NCBI RefSeq assembly: GCF_018691265.1
Contig: NW_024881282.1
Coordinates: 55,782,227 to 55,846,226 of the forward strand
Length of the DNA stretch: 64,000 nt
Direction of reading: 5' to 3'
DNA from: Tyto alba
Taxonomy: Eukaryota; Chordata; Aves; Strigiformes; Tytonidae
Shown here: positions 26,397-38,200 of the stretch, in pieces
Layout: every line of letters begins with the position of its first letter
Numbering within the stretch: the stretch's first letter is position 1
Notes under the pieces: generated by a model
Told to the model about the DNA's origin: nothing
Seen by the model: only the letters and a program-made list of their open reading frames with translations
Database searches by the model: none
Made by a program: the position numbers and the translations under genes

Positions 26397-28973
26397 AAAA
26401 ATGGTTTTACTGAAAATCTGAATGGTTGCAACTCTTTCATTAGGAGCAAATTTTGTTTTGAAAGATTAAGGTTGCAATCCTGTGGTCTGAAAAATTTACA
26501 TGAGCAGTATAATTCAGGCTATGATTTACAGTCTAACTAATGTACTGATGGACTGTGAGATTCTATTTCAATTTAAAGCAAACTACTGTCATGTATAATG
26601 CAGAAATGGTATTTTGAGCCCTTGTATTAAGAAATAAATTGTTGAAGGATCAGATGGCTCAAAGGATTATCAGCAGAAATAAGGACTCCTTATTGTCCTG
26701 GATGACACTGAACAAACTTCTTTATAATTTCATATGTAGGAGTTAAAGTAGAAAATTGCTTGAAACTCTCACTCTGTGTGGACACTGGCAAATGTTTTAA
26801 AACCACTCTAGTGTAGTGTGTGAATATCAAAGCTCGTTCAACATGATCTATATAGGCAGTACTGATTCTTCATGCAACTAGTAGGAGATATACCACAATT
26901 TTATTTTTATTTAACACTAGTGTCAACAACTTTTAATTTTGTGACAGTGAAAAGCCAATTCAAGAGGAAGAGATATCAGAGAGACTTGAGAAGCTGTGAG
27001 GAATCAACAGTGTTTCAAAGAGCAGTGCTAAGGATCTGGCAGCAGTAAGACATAGCAGAGATAACCACAATTTACAGGTTTTCAGAAGGGAAATGTCTGG
27101 GAGTTTCTCTGCTGTTCCTGGTACTAGCAGAAGGCTCAAAGATCAAGAACAGACAAGGTATCTAGGACACAAGTAATTAAGTTTCATCCTATTAACATCC
27201 CTTCTGGATTCATCAGTCCCCCTCTCTCCTTCACCTCCACAACATAGGATTTACTTTTCCATTCAAGTATCCCTCAGGGACTTGCCAAGCCAGCTGAGCT
27301 ACCAGTAGCTCCCACGAGGCTCAGCTCTGATCCAGCAGCAGCAATGTCCTCAGCTTTGTCAGCCCTGAGAGCAGTCAGGGAAAAGTGAAGGAACACAAAG
27401 GAGTTAGGCAGCTTTCAAACCCCCTTCAGCTCCAGCAGATCCAGAGAGGATTGAAGAGAGATGGCTTCAGTTTCTCTGCTCCTGTAGGAGAAATCACAGA
27501 GTGAAATGGGTCCAAAAGAAGCTCTGGGGATCAGATGTAAGCAGTAATGCATGGCTACCTCATGCAGACAGTTGCCATCAGAAAATACTAATTTTTCACC
27601 CACCCAAAACCATCTCTTTTACATGTTATTCTTAACAAATGTATAGTATTTACAGTTTTACATGAAAGGGAAGTAGTATCAGGACGTTTGATGGCAAATG
27701 TTCTTCCAGCACCTGAGGGTTATGAACAGTTAGAGAAAATTGACAGCTGTACAAACATTCCACTGTTTCTGTTTTGCAGTATTCAGACAATTCAGGAAGA
27801 CATTTCTTTATCTAACATATTTTGTGAAAAGCTTATGACATATATGCACATTTATTTAGGAGATACAAAAATTTTAGTAAATTTCTGAATGAAAGCAATT
27901 GTAATCCTTATAACAGACTAAATACTGCAGTCAATATACTAGAAAATTTTCTGTGTCATGCAGCATAAAAATGTTTCTAGAGTTTACAACAGAGTGATTT
28001 TCCACTGACACTTCATTTGATGTGGTTTAAAAGACTTCAACCATACTGAAAATTTGTTTGCTTAATTCTCGCAGTATTTGCAACCTGAAATCTTAGTGCC
28101 TCTATCATTACCATGTTTCTTCATGATTTTTCTCCCTGTTCTATGAAGCATTTTTCTTGTATCTCTCTTTCACAACATGTCTTCATAAACTGAAACCTTG
28201 TTTTTGATAGCCTGTCACTTTCTGCCCATACCTCAAATAATTTTTCCTCCTGTTAGTCTATTGCAGAACAAAATACTGTCAGATACTACCCGAAGACAAA
28301 AAATTTAGAAAGATATATATTCACTAAAAAATGAAATAAAACTTTGTGGTTTTGTGATCAAGCATCGGATTTTTATCTATCATTTCTGTTGCAACTAGAA
28401 AGTAATAATCATTTTTATGATGCTTATTATCATTCATGGGTCAAAATAGAAAAAAAAATAAACAACCTATCAAGGCTTCCTGCAAATATCAGGGACTAGC
28501 TTCATTATGAACTTAAGACCAGATCCACAAAACAACTTTGGTCTGGAAAGCAGGAAAGATCTGGTCAAGCAGAAACACTGAAATCCAAGAAAGTGACACT
28601 TCTTTTCTTGCATCCTATCTTCAGAGGCACTCAAAACTCTGAGACGCTCCTGAGCATTTTGGGCTGTGTTTTTTACATTATCAGTTCTTTGTCTAAAAAA
28701 AATGCCTTCATAGGTTTTCCTTTTTTCTGTATCTTCTCAAGGTTTTTATATGGTTACTATCACACCTACGTGTAGAAAGAGGCTATGCACATTATACAAG
28801 ATTGTTTCCTGTAAAAGAGAGATGCAGTCTTGAAAGCAGGAGCAGGACCAGCTCCTCACCACTAAACTGCAGTGCCACTCCTTTTTGTTCTGCTTTCCCA
28901 TCTCTATGGATCTTGAATTAAATCCTGCACAGTTGATTATGAGAGTCTTCTTGTAGATACAACTTTATGTACA
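26397..28973. other. Non-coding DNA
   Basis: I recognise no gene. The frames at 27415-27603 (minus) and 27688-27888 (plus) lack domain features. There is no clear repeat. Confidence 0.5.
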
Positions 28974-29999
28974 TGTCATGGTTTGAGCTCAGAGGGCAAC
29001 TGAGCACCACACAGCTGCTCACTCACCCCTTTCCTCCTCAGGAATAGGAAGGAGAAAATGAAGCAAAACACTCAGGGATCAACATAAGGACAGGGAGGAA
29101 TGACTCATCCATTATGGTCAAAGGGAAAAGACAGACTTGTTAGGAGAAGCTAAAAGAACATAAATTTAATTTAGACTCTAACAACAACAACACAACAGTC
29201 AGAGTCAGATAGTGAGAAGCATTACCACATCTTAAAAACATCTGCACCCCATCCCTCCCTTCTTCCTCCGGCTCAGCTCTGCTCCCGATATCTCTATCTC
29301 CTCCCCTGCAGTGACACAGGGGGCAGGGAATGGGGCATGCAGCCAGTCCTGCTGCTCCTTCATTCCCAGGGGGAGAACTCCTCGCATTCTTCCCCTGCTC
29401 CATCATGGTCTCCCTCTCACAAGGAGTCATGAACTTTCTGTGATGTGAGTCCCTCCCACAGGCCCCAGTGTTTCCTGAGCTGCCCTTGCAACATGGGCAT
29501 CACCCCTGCATGTTGCAATTCTCCCAGAACCGAATTACAACAGCGGGGGCTTCCCACAGGGTCCCAGCCTTCTTTGGATGCAGCCACCTTCTTCAGCACG
29601 GGGTCCTCCTGCATGTGGGCATAGGCTGCACGTGGGCATCTGTTCCACTGTGGACCTCCATGGGTGCCAGGGACAGCCTGTCGTCTCACCATGGGATGCA
29701 AGAGGGGGTCTCTCTGCTCCGGCATGCCTCCCCCCTTTCCTCGTTCCTTCCACTGACCTGTGTTCACACAGGTGTCTTCCTCCCAACTCTTCCTCACAAG
29801 TCCCAACCCTCTCCCAGGTTCCTCTTCTTAAATACCTTGTTGCAGGGGCGTAGCCACTGTCACTAACTGGCTTTGCCTGGGCCAGAAGTGGGTCCAACTT
29901 GGAGCTGGGGGATCTTCAAGAAGCTTTTCACAGAGGCCACTGCTGTAGCCTCCTACCCCCACTACCAACAAACCCCACTACCCACACAACCCCATCACA
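28974..29999 (-). mobile_element. Long solo LTR (about 1 kb), avian ERVL-like, minus strand
   Basis: The element runs from TGTCATGGTTTGAGC at 28974 to CCCATCACA at 29999 (1026 bp). The flanks GTACA (28969-28973) and GTATA (30000-30004) match at four of five bases, consistent with an old 5-bp target duplication. It belongs, from memory, to a widespread avian LTR type whose middle holds degenerate tandem units of the form CTGCTCC-GTGGG-CCC-CACGGG; weakened units are visible across about 29390-29720. On the minus strand there is a TATTTAAG TATA-like box (29827-29834) and an ATTAAA near 29164-29169. Several overlapping frames of 90-132 codons lie inside it because the unit is stop-poor. They are not genes. 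No internal provirus remains. Confidence 0.88.
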
Positions 30000-31686
30000 G
30001 TATATGGACTCTTCTAGGGTATGAAGATACAGGTTCTGAATATCTTCATGACATGATAAAGCAATAATGTAAGGTTTTTTGCTCTGTGCAAAAGAAGTAC
30101 TTTATTATTTTCTGCTCTATTTTGACCTCTTAAAAACTATGACATATTAACTTCACTCACAGAGAAAAATTTTGTCTAAAGTCTGTGAAGACTTGGCCAC
30201 CCACTCACACTTCAAAAAAAGATCCTGTGGAACAGATATAAGATTCAAAGTAGTGTCATGTGGAAATTCAATTCGGTCTTGCCCTTAAAAATAATCTATT
30301 TCCTTTGTATGATACAAACACTTCACTTGTGATAAGACCTGATAGTGCATTCACTGAGCTCAATAACTGTATCACTTAGTTCAGTCAAAATAAACTGTTC
30401 ACCTAAAGCCAACGAAAATATAAAATCATAACAGAAGTAAATATTCTGAATTGCATCCTGCATTGTTATCTGTGCTATTTTACATTAGTTTGCGTACTTG
30501 TACCAGTTCTGTGGTGAACTTCCTTTCTCCTCTGATCTGCTTTTTTTACACAAATGTTCATAACTCAATAGGATTGCTGCCATTAAATTTGGCCTTAATA
30601 ATTCACAGCCTAAAGGGCACAAGCTTCCACAAGGTTCATCCAGAATGTCACCTAGATTTACCTCCCCTGATTCTCATGGGAAAAACACATAGCTTCCTGA
30701 TGTTCTTCACCAGCATTTAGGCACACTTTAATGTCACCTGTGTCAGATCAATTGTGTGCCTGAACTCTTTTCAGACAGGTATCTCTTCAAAAGTGATACC
30801 AGAGGAATCATAAATGTAATTAATTCTGAATCTGAATTTAAAATTAAATTCAGTCTGAGGTAGAATTCTTGTTCAAAACAGGAAATACCGTGAGAAAGAC
30901 TCTTCTTGACAAAGAGTTCCAACAACTGTGATTTCACAGGATATTCTAGTTAATCATTTCATTAAGCTGCCTCAGATTTTTGCACTCAACCATTTTGTCA
31001 GGCATATGATTGTCATTTTCTAAGGAGCTATGACTGTGGTAGTTACAGGAGAGTTTGCTAATACTCTTGTACTTTATTGTTTTTTAAATGTATTTAACTC
31101 TCTGTCAAATCAAGAATTAATTAGCTATAATTTATAGAAGTCACATCAAAAGCCAAATCTTGCTCCCAAATTCACTTGGAGAAATCCCACTGAAGTAAAA
31201 GTAAGTTGCATATGTGATTAATGAAAGTCTGTACAGAGCAGTTACAGTTGATTTTTTTCCTTCTCTAATATTTCTTAAAGGCTACAGGAAGCACTTGAAG
31301 CTCAGATCTTTACCTTGTTCACAGAACAAGGCAAGTGGGCATGACAGTGTCTCATAACTGAACAACAACATATATAGATTGCTGTGAAGGTCATGAACTT
31401 TGTCTGTTTTGAACACAGAGTGAGGAGCAGGAGATTAATTTAGACTCCTTGGAGACTGCTGACAACCTTAATTTTTCTTAAGATGAGGCTATATGTTTGA
31501 GAACCTTCAGTGACAACAGTTCTTACATGACAGAGGTGATCTACCACAAAGAGATGGGTTCCAGAACACTTAAAGCAAGTCTAGTATGGCATATCAAAAT
31601 CCACCAAAGCCAGCATAGGGTCAGTCCACTAGTGATGTACTTTCATTTGGAGACATGGTTGACAAACTGGTCTTCCACAGTATAAT
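30000..31686. other. Non-coding DNA
   Basis: I see no recognisable gene or repeat. The short frames at 30451-30720 (plus, 89 codons) and 30743-30937 (minus) look random. Confidence 0.5.
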
Positions 31687-31925
31687 CTGACAGGAAGCAT
31701 GGGAATGGCTCAAAGCTGTGTCAGGGGAGGTTTAGGAACATAGGAAAAAAGGGTGGTCATACCCTGGAACAGGCTTCCTAGAGAGGTTGTTGATGCCCCA
31801 AGCCTGTCAGTGTTCAAGAGGCATTTGGAAAATGTCCTTAATAATATGCTTTAACTTTTGTTCAGCCCTCAAGTGGTCAGGCAGTTGGACTAGATGATCT
31901 TTGTAGGTTCCTCCAACTGGAACTG
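31687..31925 (+). mobile_element. CR1 LINE 3' end, plus strand
   Basis: About 240 bp of CR1 3' sequence: GGGGAGGTTTAGG, a diverged CCTGGAACAGGCTTCCTAGAGAGGTTG, GTTCAAGAGGCATTTGG, then the hallmark CAGTTGGACTAGATGATCTTTG and CTCCAACTG. Subfamilies with this ending normally finish in a few TTCTA pentamers, which here have expanded into the adjoining satellite. Everything upstream has been lost by 5' truncation. Confidence 0.9.
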
Positions 31926-32085
31926 TTCTGTTCTGTTCTGTTCTGTTCTGTTCTGTTCTGTTCTGTTCTGTTCTCTTCTCTTCTCTTCTCTTCTCTTCTC
32001 TTCTCTTCTCTTCTCTTCTCTTCTCTTCTCTTCTCTTCTCTTCTCTTCTCTTCTCTTCTATTCTATTCTATTCTATTCTATTCTA
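31926..32085 (+). repeat. Compound pentanucleotide microsatellite (TTCTG)9(TTCTC)17(TTCTA)6
   Basis: There are three homogeneous blocks in perfect phase: TTCTG at 31926-31970 (9 units), TTCTC at 31971-32055 (17 units) and TTCTA at 32056-32085 (6 units). Bases 31971-32059 are pyrimidine only. The array grows directly out of the CR1 3' tail. The plus-strand open frame across it (31894-32088) is an artefact, because a 15-bp period without a stop stays open. Confidence 0.97.
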
Positions 32086-34859
32086 TAGCTCCCATAGTTT
32101 TAAGGTTTGTTTTCCAGACCTTTTGATCTAGAAAGCTTTTGACTTAATTTTCCCTTTTTCAACATCAACATGTGCCCCAATGCAGATTTGTCTCCCATAA
32201 AACTCTTGCCTCCTGGTCCCCAGCTCTCCAGATCACTGTTATTGCCACCATATTTCTACTTTCTTCTGGATCTTAACAAAAGACTCAGCCTGGGGGAACT
32301 CAAGTCAGGGTGAGTGAGGTCAAAACAGACTGCTACATAGGACTCAGGGTAGTTTTAACTGGAAAATGTGAATGATTTCTGAACTGGGGTTGAGGCATAC
32401 TGGAGTAGCTGAGAGATAGAAATAGCGAATGATGCCAGGGGTGAAGACAGGTAATACTGAAAGTGAGGAAGCTGATGGGTGAAAGATAGCCTACAGGCCT
32501 GATGGAAGAGTACTGGAAGAGTATGAAAAATTACTTCTGGCCATTGCTCTCCTTGCAGTCATATGTGAGTGTGACAACAGAAAACTATATTCATCAAAAC
32601 AATTAAAGGACTTAAAATAAAACCAAATAAATTATATATCTTCTTTTGTGAGCCAGATTTTGAAAGAAAGCGTAGGCTTCTCAGATTAGCTTTTTTGATG
32701 CAAAGGTCTTTAGATTGTTTTCTAGTCAGAATGGATTAGATATGTATTCTTCTCTATGCTGCTTTGACCATCTTAAACTTTATAATTTTATAATTTTGAT
32801 TAGTTTTTGCCAGAACACCTTTACAATTAACTCTTTGTTATAGTTATTGCTGAAGTGACATTTCCACAGGAAACTCCTATTTTCAGCTATTAAAAATTTC
32901 CAGAACAAATAGACTCTTCAGGCTGGATATTTTTTTAAGTTTCAATAAAATAAATTTAATAGGGTGTTCAAAAACCACACAGATAAACAAATAAGTTCAC
33001 TACACTGCTTTGGGGCTTTGGTTAGTTTTATTTAATAAATCTTGTTTTGTCATAACATGTATACACTTATCCCCATAGGAAATGCAATACAAATATAACG
33101 TATGGTCTATTAATCTTCCTTCCTGCCAAAAAAGTGCAGAAACAAACCAAATAAAAATCCTACACTGTTTCTGTTAAAAGTCTGTGAAGGGAAAAAAAAA
33201 AAAAAAAAAAAAAAAAAAGGAACTTCTGAGTTGCAGTTTACAGACTTTTACAGACTAAACTTATTTTATGATTCTCATTTATTTTACCATTGGAATCTTT
33301 TATTAATGTCCTAGTCCAATTCATTCTAAAAGGCATATAAGATTTTAGTTTAATTTCAGCAGATGTTACATGAAGGTTTCTGTGATTGCATAAGAACTGT
33401 GTAATTACTCTTCAGAGTGCCTTTTCCAGCAATAAGAACCAATCTATCTTTCTTTCAAGGGCCTTCTCCAAATTAAGTAAAACAGTACCTGAAGTCATCA
33501 ATCAGAACACCAATTCTGGGTTTCAGAAGAAAAAAAAATATTTTTTTTTATTTTTCATAATCAGGACAGATTAAGGAAGCTGTGACTTTACTTAGAGCTC
33601 CTGTTACAACTCTTCACGGTCAGAGGAGATTTTTTTCAGATCCACATAAATTTTGTCCTTTAAGAGAGCAAAAGGTCTCCACAGTTTAGTTTTGGCCACA
33701 TCCAGAGGATGACCCACTTGCTATCATCCTATTGTTAAAAAGCAGGATCTTCCTCTAAAAAGTCATCTGTGCTGGTCTAATCAAAGTTCAATCTTTTCCA
33801 AACTCTGGAACAAAAAAATGTGCACTTGTGAACTTCACAGAATGGAAAACATATACCCCATTACAGATAAAGACCATTCTTTTAACCCTTTTTTTTCTAT
33901 TTCTTCTGGTGATTTCATATAAATATGCAAACATGCCCTTTTCAATTCGTACTTAATTCATGCTGATCTTCATATCTTTTTAAAAGTCTTTACGAGTATA
34001 TAAAACAAATATTTTTTTAAGAATTTTAAGTATGTCAGACAAAATAAAGATTGAAGAAGTACATGGACTGGAATACTTTCTAAAGCTATATGTAAACATA
34101 AATCTAAATGTCTTTCACAGGGACAAACAGACCTTTGGGTAAGAAAAATAATATGATAGTAAAATATTAAATATGTGCATGTTTATGTAAGCACACAGAT
34201 GACAGCAGTAGAGAAATGCAAATATTGTTAGTTATAGCTGGAGTACTGAAGTCTACTCTGTACTGCTACCTGAAATTAAAGAGCATTAATTTGTGTGTGA
34301 ACTTCATCCAGATTCAGGACAAAGCAAATTTATGAGCGATTAGGACTAACCAAGGTGTTTTAACAAACCAAAAGATACTTCTATTCCTCCTAGAGTCTGT
34401 AGAAAAGATTCTGTTGTTATGTTAATCATTTAATTAATACAAAGAATAAAATTAGCAACCAATGAAGATTAGAAATTACAATAAAAGAGATAATTTGCTG
34501 TTTCTTAATATTAAAAGCTAACTATTCAGGCTGATCTCTCTGGAAGTATGTAACTGTCATGGCCATGACCTACAAGGGTTATCCAAACCAGAAGACGGTC
34601 ATGATAATGGATTTATAGGATTCTGTAATGTACAAGCACATGGAATCTTTGTTCCCATTGATTTATTTATTACAAATTACTTTTAGTAAGGTAAGTATAC
34701 TTATGATTAGTAAAGCAAGCATATATATATACACACATACACAAATATATATACATCCTTACAAGTTATTATGAATTACCACCAGTTAAGCAACAAGTTG
34801 CTTAATTACTTATATGCATGCCTGTATATATATTTTTCATTCAAAAAATTACCAGTACA
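32086..34859. other. Non-coding AT-rich DNA
   Basis: A 27-A run lies at 33192-33218, and a TA/CA-rich patch at 34716-34760. I recognise no gene or interspersed repeat. Confidence 0.5.
33192..33218. repeat. Poly-A run, 27 bases
   Basis: An unbroken A27, the longest homopolymer in the window. No retroposed body or flanking duplication was identified. Its exact length is uncertain in any assembly. Confidence 0.9.
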
Positions 34860-35370
34860 GTCCATTAAACCACTCCCAGCAGTGGGGCCGATCAATGGTG
34901 GACAAAGTCTCACTGTGGAGATGATCTGTGTCAGCGTATGGATTTGACCAACCATTCCTGGCAGGTTCAAAACAGGACATAGATAAGTTTATGCATGGGG
35001 AGTTTGTGGACAGGGAAGTTCGTTTTGGGAAGATGGTGAGTTACTTTTATATCTTCAATGTGGATATATAAGTGGGCATAGGACACCAGTTCCTGGAACA
35101 GCTGTTGCTGACTTCTGCTTTCTTAGGAGGTCAGTTTGTAGGTTATGGCAGTTTCTTTGATCTGCAGGTTATGGCAGTTCTGTGCTTGTCAAAGATGTGC
35201 CAGGCTCCCATCTGTGCTTATCGAGGCCAACCTGGGCTCCCACTCGTGCTTGCGAAGGATGCTCCGGCTTCTCAGGCCAGCTTCCCAGGCTAACAGATCC
35301 CAGATTTTCTCTGTCAGTATTTTAGCAGACATCTTTTGTCAGTATTTTTCCCAATTATAAACAGGTCACC
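34860..35370. other. Unclassified block with degenerate minisatellite
   Basis: The composition is less AT-rich than the flanks. A GATATATAAG TATA-like word occurs near 35062-35071. GGTTATGGCAGTT occurs twice (35141-35153, 35167-35179), and three diverged ~32-nt units follow at 35181-35276. Short plus-strand frames here (35072-35293, 35145-35360) have no domain pattern. It may be an LTR relic, but no ends were found. Confidence 0.3.
35181..35276 (+). repeat. Three-unit degenerate tandem repeat, ~32-nt unit
   Basis: The units begin at 35181, 35213 and 35246, each opening with GTGCTT followed by a purine-rich AAAG/GAGG/AAGG word and then a GGCTCCCA-type end. The unit lengths are about 32, 33 and 31. 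Divergence between units is high, so this is an old or fortuitous array. Confidence 0.45.
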
Positions 35371-37927
35371 TTTATGGCTGCTCTGAGAGAGTATTTATTC
35401 TCACTGATGTTAAATTGGTAACATACAATGAAGGAAATACTGGAAATTGAATGTATTCTGCTTTATCTATATAATACTTTAATTTCCTTTTCACCTTACA
35501 GTATCCTTGATGGTGAACATTTCCATTAACTCTCTGACTCATAATACCTGAACCTTCAGAGGGTTCATGTTGAGGAAACTGAAGAGTGTAAATTTACCCA
35601 TGTAAATTTACCAACAGGCAAACCATTCACAATAAAAGGTGCCTTTAGATGCACGCTGTGAGCACTTTTCTATGAAATATCTATTCAGCTTTCAGCTCCA
35701 CCTATTATTCAGTATTTATAGGGAAACTGGGCTGAAAAGCAAGTTTTGTGGTAAATTCACAATAATGTATCACACAACATCTCTTCAAACAGTTGTACAC
35801 CTGAATAGTGTTAGCAGTCCCTACTGAGAGTCAATAGCATGCTAATCTTCCCAGCATTTCTTTTATCATATATATTTATTTTAATGCAAGTTTGAGGCTG
35901 AAATTGGGATTTGTCTCCAGTGGGTCAGACACTGCAGAAACATACACAAAACCACAAGACCTATAATCAAAAGCTTACATCCTCAAAAAAAAACTACAAA
36001 AAAAAGACACAAAGGTTTCAGAAAGCTGTGTAACATACAAGCAAAGTTACCATGATAATGACTTTTACACAGCGTGTTACTTTAATTTTCCAATGTTTGA
36101 GGTGGGATTGTAATCCCTTGTCTGTGTTCTGAAGCACATTGCTTCAAAAGTAATTTTGTAGTTCCTTGGTGTCTTTTATGGACTAATTGCTCTTCAACGC
36201 AAGGTAGAGACCACATTTAGTTTATTCTCATCCTAGTAGAACGATTTAGACTTTCCTAAGCTATAACATTTGCTTCATGTAAGGAGAAGGAAAAAGTAGT
36301 TGCAATAAAATGAAGGAATAACTATAAAAGTATGATAATAAGAATCTGGGTGAGAGTGACAAACAACGAAAGTGAAAAAAGAAAATATTTTATCCTATAT
36401 GCTTTTATGAAAAAGAAACCTTAGTTTAAATGAGTTTAAAACAAGCAAACAAAAAAGAAACAAAACTTTATTTAGTCGTAATGAGAAGGGAAAATGATAA
36501 ATTTATGTTTTAGTTGAATTGAAACTGGAATGTAAAATCTAATTGTGTTATTCATTTTCCAATTTGTAAATATCTTTCATTTATCTAATTAGCTTCAAAT
36601 TAATTCAATAGTTTGTATGCTACTAACATAATGTCCTGTGGTTATACAGCCAAATCTATCCTTAAAATAATAGATAGATTTTAAATTAGAGCCTGAGCTA
36701 ACACAAATTTCAGCAGATGGAGAATCCTATTGCTAATCATCAAAGCACTTAACAAGGAGAATAAAATCAATGTCTGAGCTCTTATTCTGTAGAAATTTAT
36801 GTACCTTTTACATTTGTTGTGATGTACCCAAATGACATGATCCAAGACTTTGACTTCATTTTTTCAGTAAATTGGAGATGAATAAATGCATAAAAAACCA
36901 AACCAAACCAAACCAAACCAAAACAAGAAACCCCAACAATAATTATTTAACTGGTAGAATCTAATATTTAAAAAGAGCACAGAGTTGAAGTATAGAAGAC
37001 ATAGAAATACAAATAAACCTCAAATATATTTTTCCAACTGTGCCAAAACCATCAAAATCTTCTATTTCCCTTTCCTCTATGGTATGGAGATTTCAAATTG
37101 TCTTTAGAAATAAATAAATAAATAAATAAAAATTACTTAAGCCTTTCCTCATTGTTCAAAAGCTGTAGTGGACCACAAAGGTTGCCATCTATGAATAAGG
37201 TTTTTCTAGAATTAGCATCAAACTAGAGGTCTTGTGGACCCTGCCCCTGGGTACTTTACTACAGAACATCCTGGCATCAGTCAGGCCCAGGAGCCTGTCT
37301 CCAGGGAGCATGGCATCTAGGGATCTGAGAACAGCTATCTGACTGAATAACATTTTCTGGGGAAAAAAAGAAGGAATCTTTTAGTTTATTTTCTCCAATG
37401 GGCAGAAAATTAAATATCCAATGCCAATTCACTCCTGAGGATGTTCTCCATTCATGATATTCTTCAAAAGCTTAGTTTCAGCTCCTTCTACTGAGGATTC
37501 AGGATGATGACAGTGCTCCCTTCCTAAGAAGACACATTTCTCATTGGATAAACTAACCCTTATTGTGTCCTTTATATAGCCTGTGAGAGTTTAAAAACGT
37601 TGTTCTCACTGTGGTCAAGGTAGATAGGGTCTGCTATAAAAACATACATCTTAAAATGTCCAATCCAAATTTAAATTACATAACTACTAAATTTATGCTG
37701 AGATCTAGCATAGATTCAGGAACAAATGTGACCATAAATTCTAGCTGCTGAGTGCATTGCAACAGTGTTTAGATGATTTCAGCATTACAAGATGCTTCCG
37801 ATTACTGAGAGGTTAAGGAAATATTTATTATGTTCTTTAAATCACTTTGACATTCAGCACTCATATATAATCTTGTATTTCCTGTATCTTCCAGTATTTT
37901 CTGTTGTCTTTGCAAAACCCAAACAGT
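35371..37927. other. Non-coding DNA with small simple repeats
   Basis: It contains (AACCA)5 at 36896-36920 and (AAAT)n near 37108-37130. I recognise no gene. Confidence 0.5.
36896..36920 (+). repeat. (AACCA)5 microsatellite
   Basis: Five perfect AACCA pentamers in an A-rich context. Confidence 0.9.
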
Positions 37928-38200
37928 CCTCCTCCTGAAATTCATACCACCTCAGAGGGTTTCTACTAAAACCTCTTGCTCAAGCAGAATCGCATTTGAG
38001 ATCAGTCTGGGTTGCCCTAGAGCTTTTCCATCTGAGTCTTGAAAACCTCCAGGGAAAGAGACTGCCCAGCCTCTCTGGGCATCTTGTCCCCCTCCCTGAC
38101 TGTCCTCATGGTGATTTTGCCCTCAAGCCCCATTATGTCAAGTCAGAATGTCCCCTGTTTCGATTTATGATTCCTACCTCTCATCCTCTTTCCATATGAA
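37928..38200 (-). mobile_element. Old CR1 LINE fragment, minus strand
   Basis: Read on the minus strand, the order of CR1 3' landmarks is visible though diverged: GGCTGGGCAGTCTCTTTCCCTGGAGG (cf. GGCTGCCCAGGGAGG...CCCTGGAGG), TTTTCAAGACTCAGATGG, CTAGGGCAACCCAGACTGATCTC, then GAGCAAGAGG and CCCTCTGAGG. The substitution level is much higher than in the other copies, so this is the oldest CR1 recognised here. Both limits are approximate. A 67-codon plus-strand frame at 37996-38199 is its shadow. Confidence 0.75.

Noticed and set aside
29140..29897. Cluster of overlapping open frames (91-132 codons) on both strands
   Set aside because: They fall inside the long LTR, whose GC-rich units are poor in stops. 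Frames conflict with each other and none shows a protein domain.
31894..32088. Open frame encoding Cys-Ser-Val-Leu-Phe/Leu-Phe-Ser repeats
   Set aside because: It is translation of the TTCTG/TTCTC/TTCTA satellite; a 15-bp period without stops is always open.
33175..33250. 11-nt inverted repeat (TAAAAGTCTGT / ACAGACTTTTA) around the A27 run, as a possible small transposon
   Set aside because: About one such pair is expected by chance at this spacing in 64 kb, and there is no target duplication or element body.
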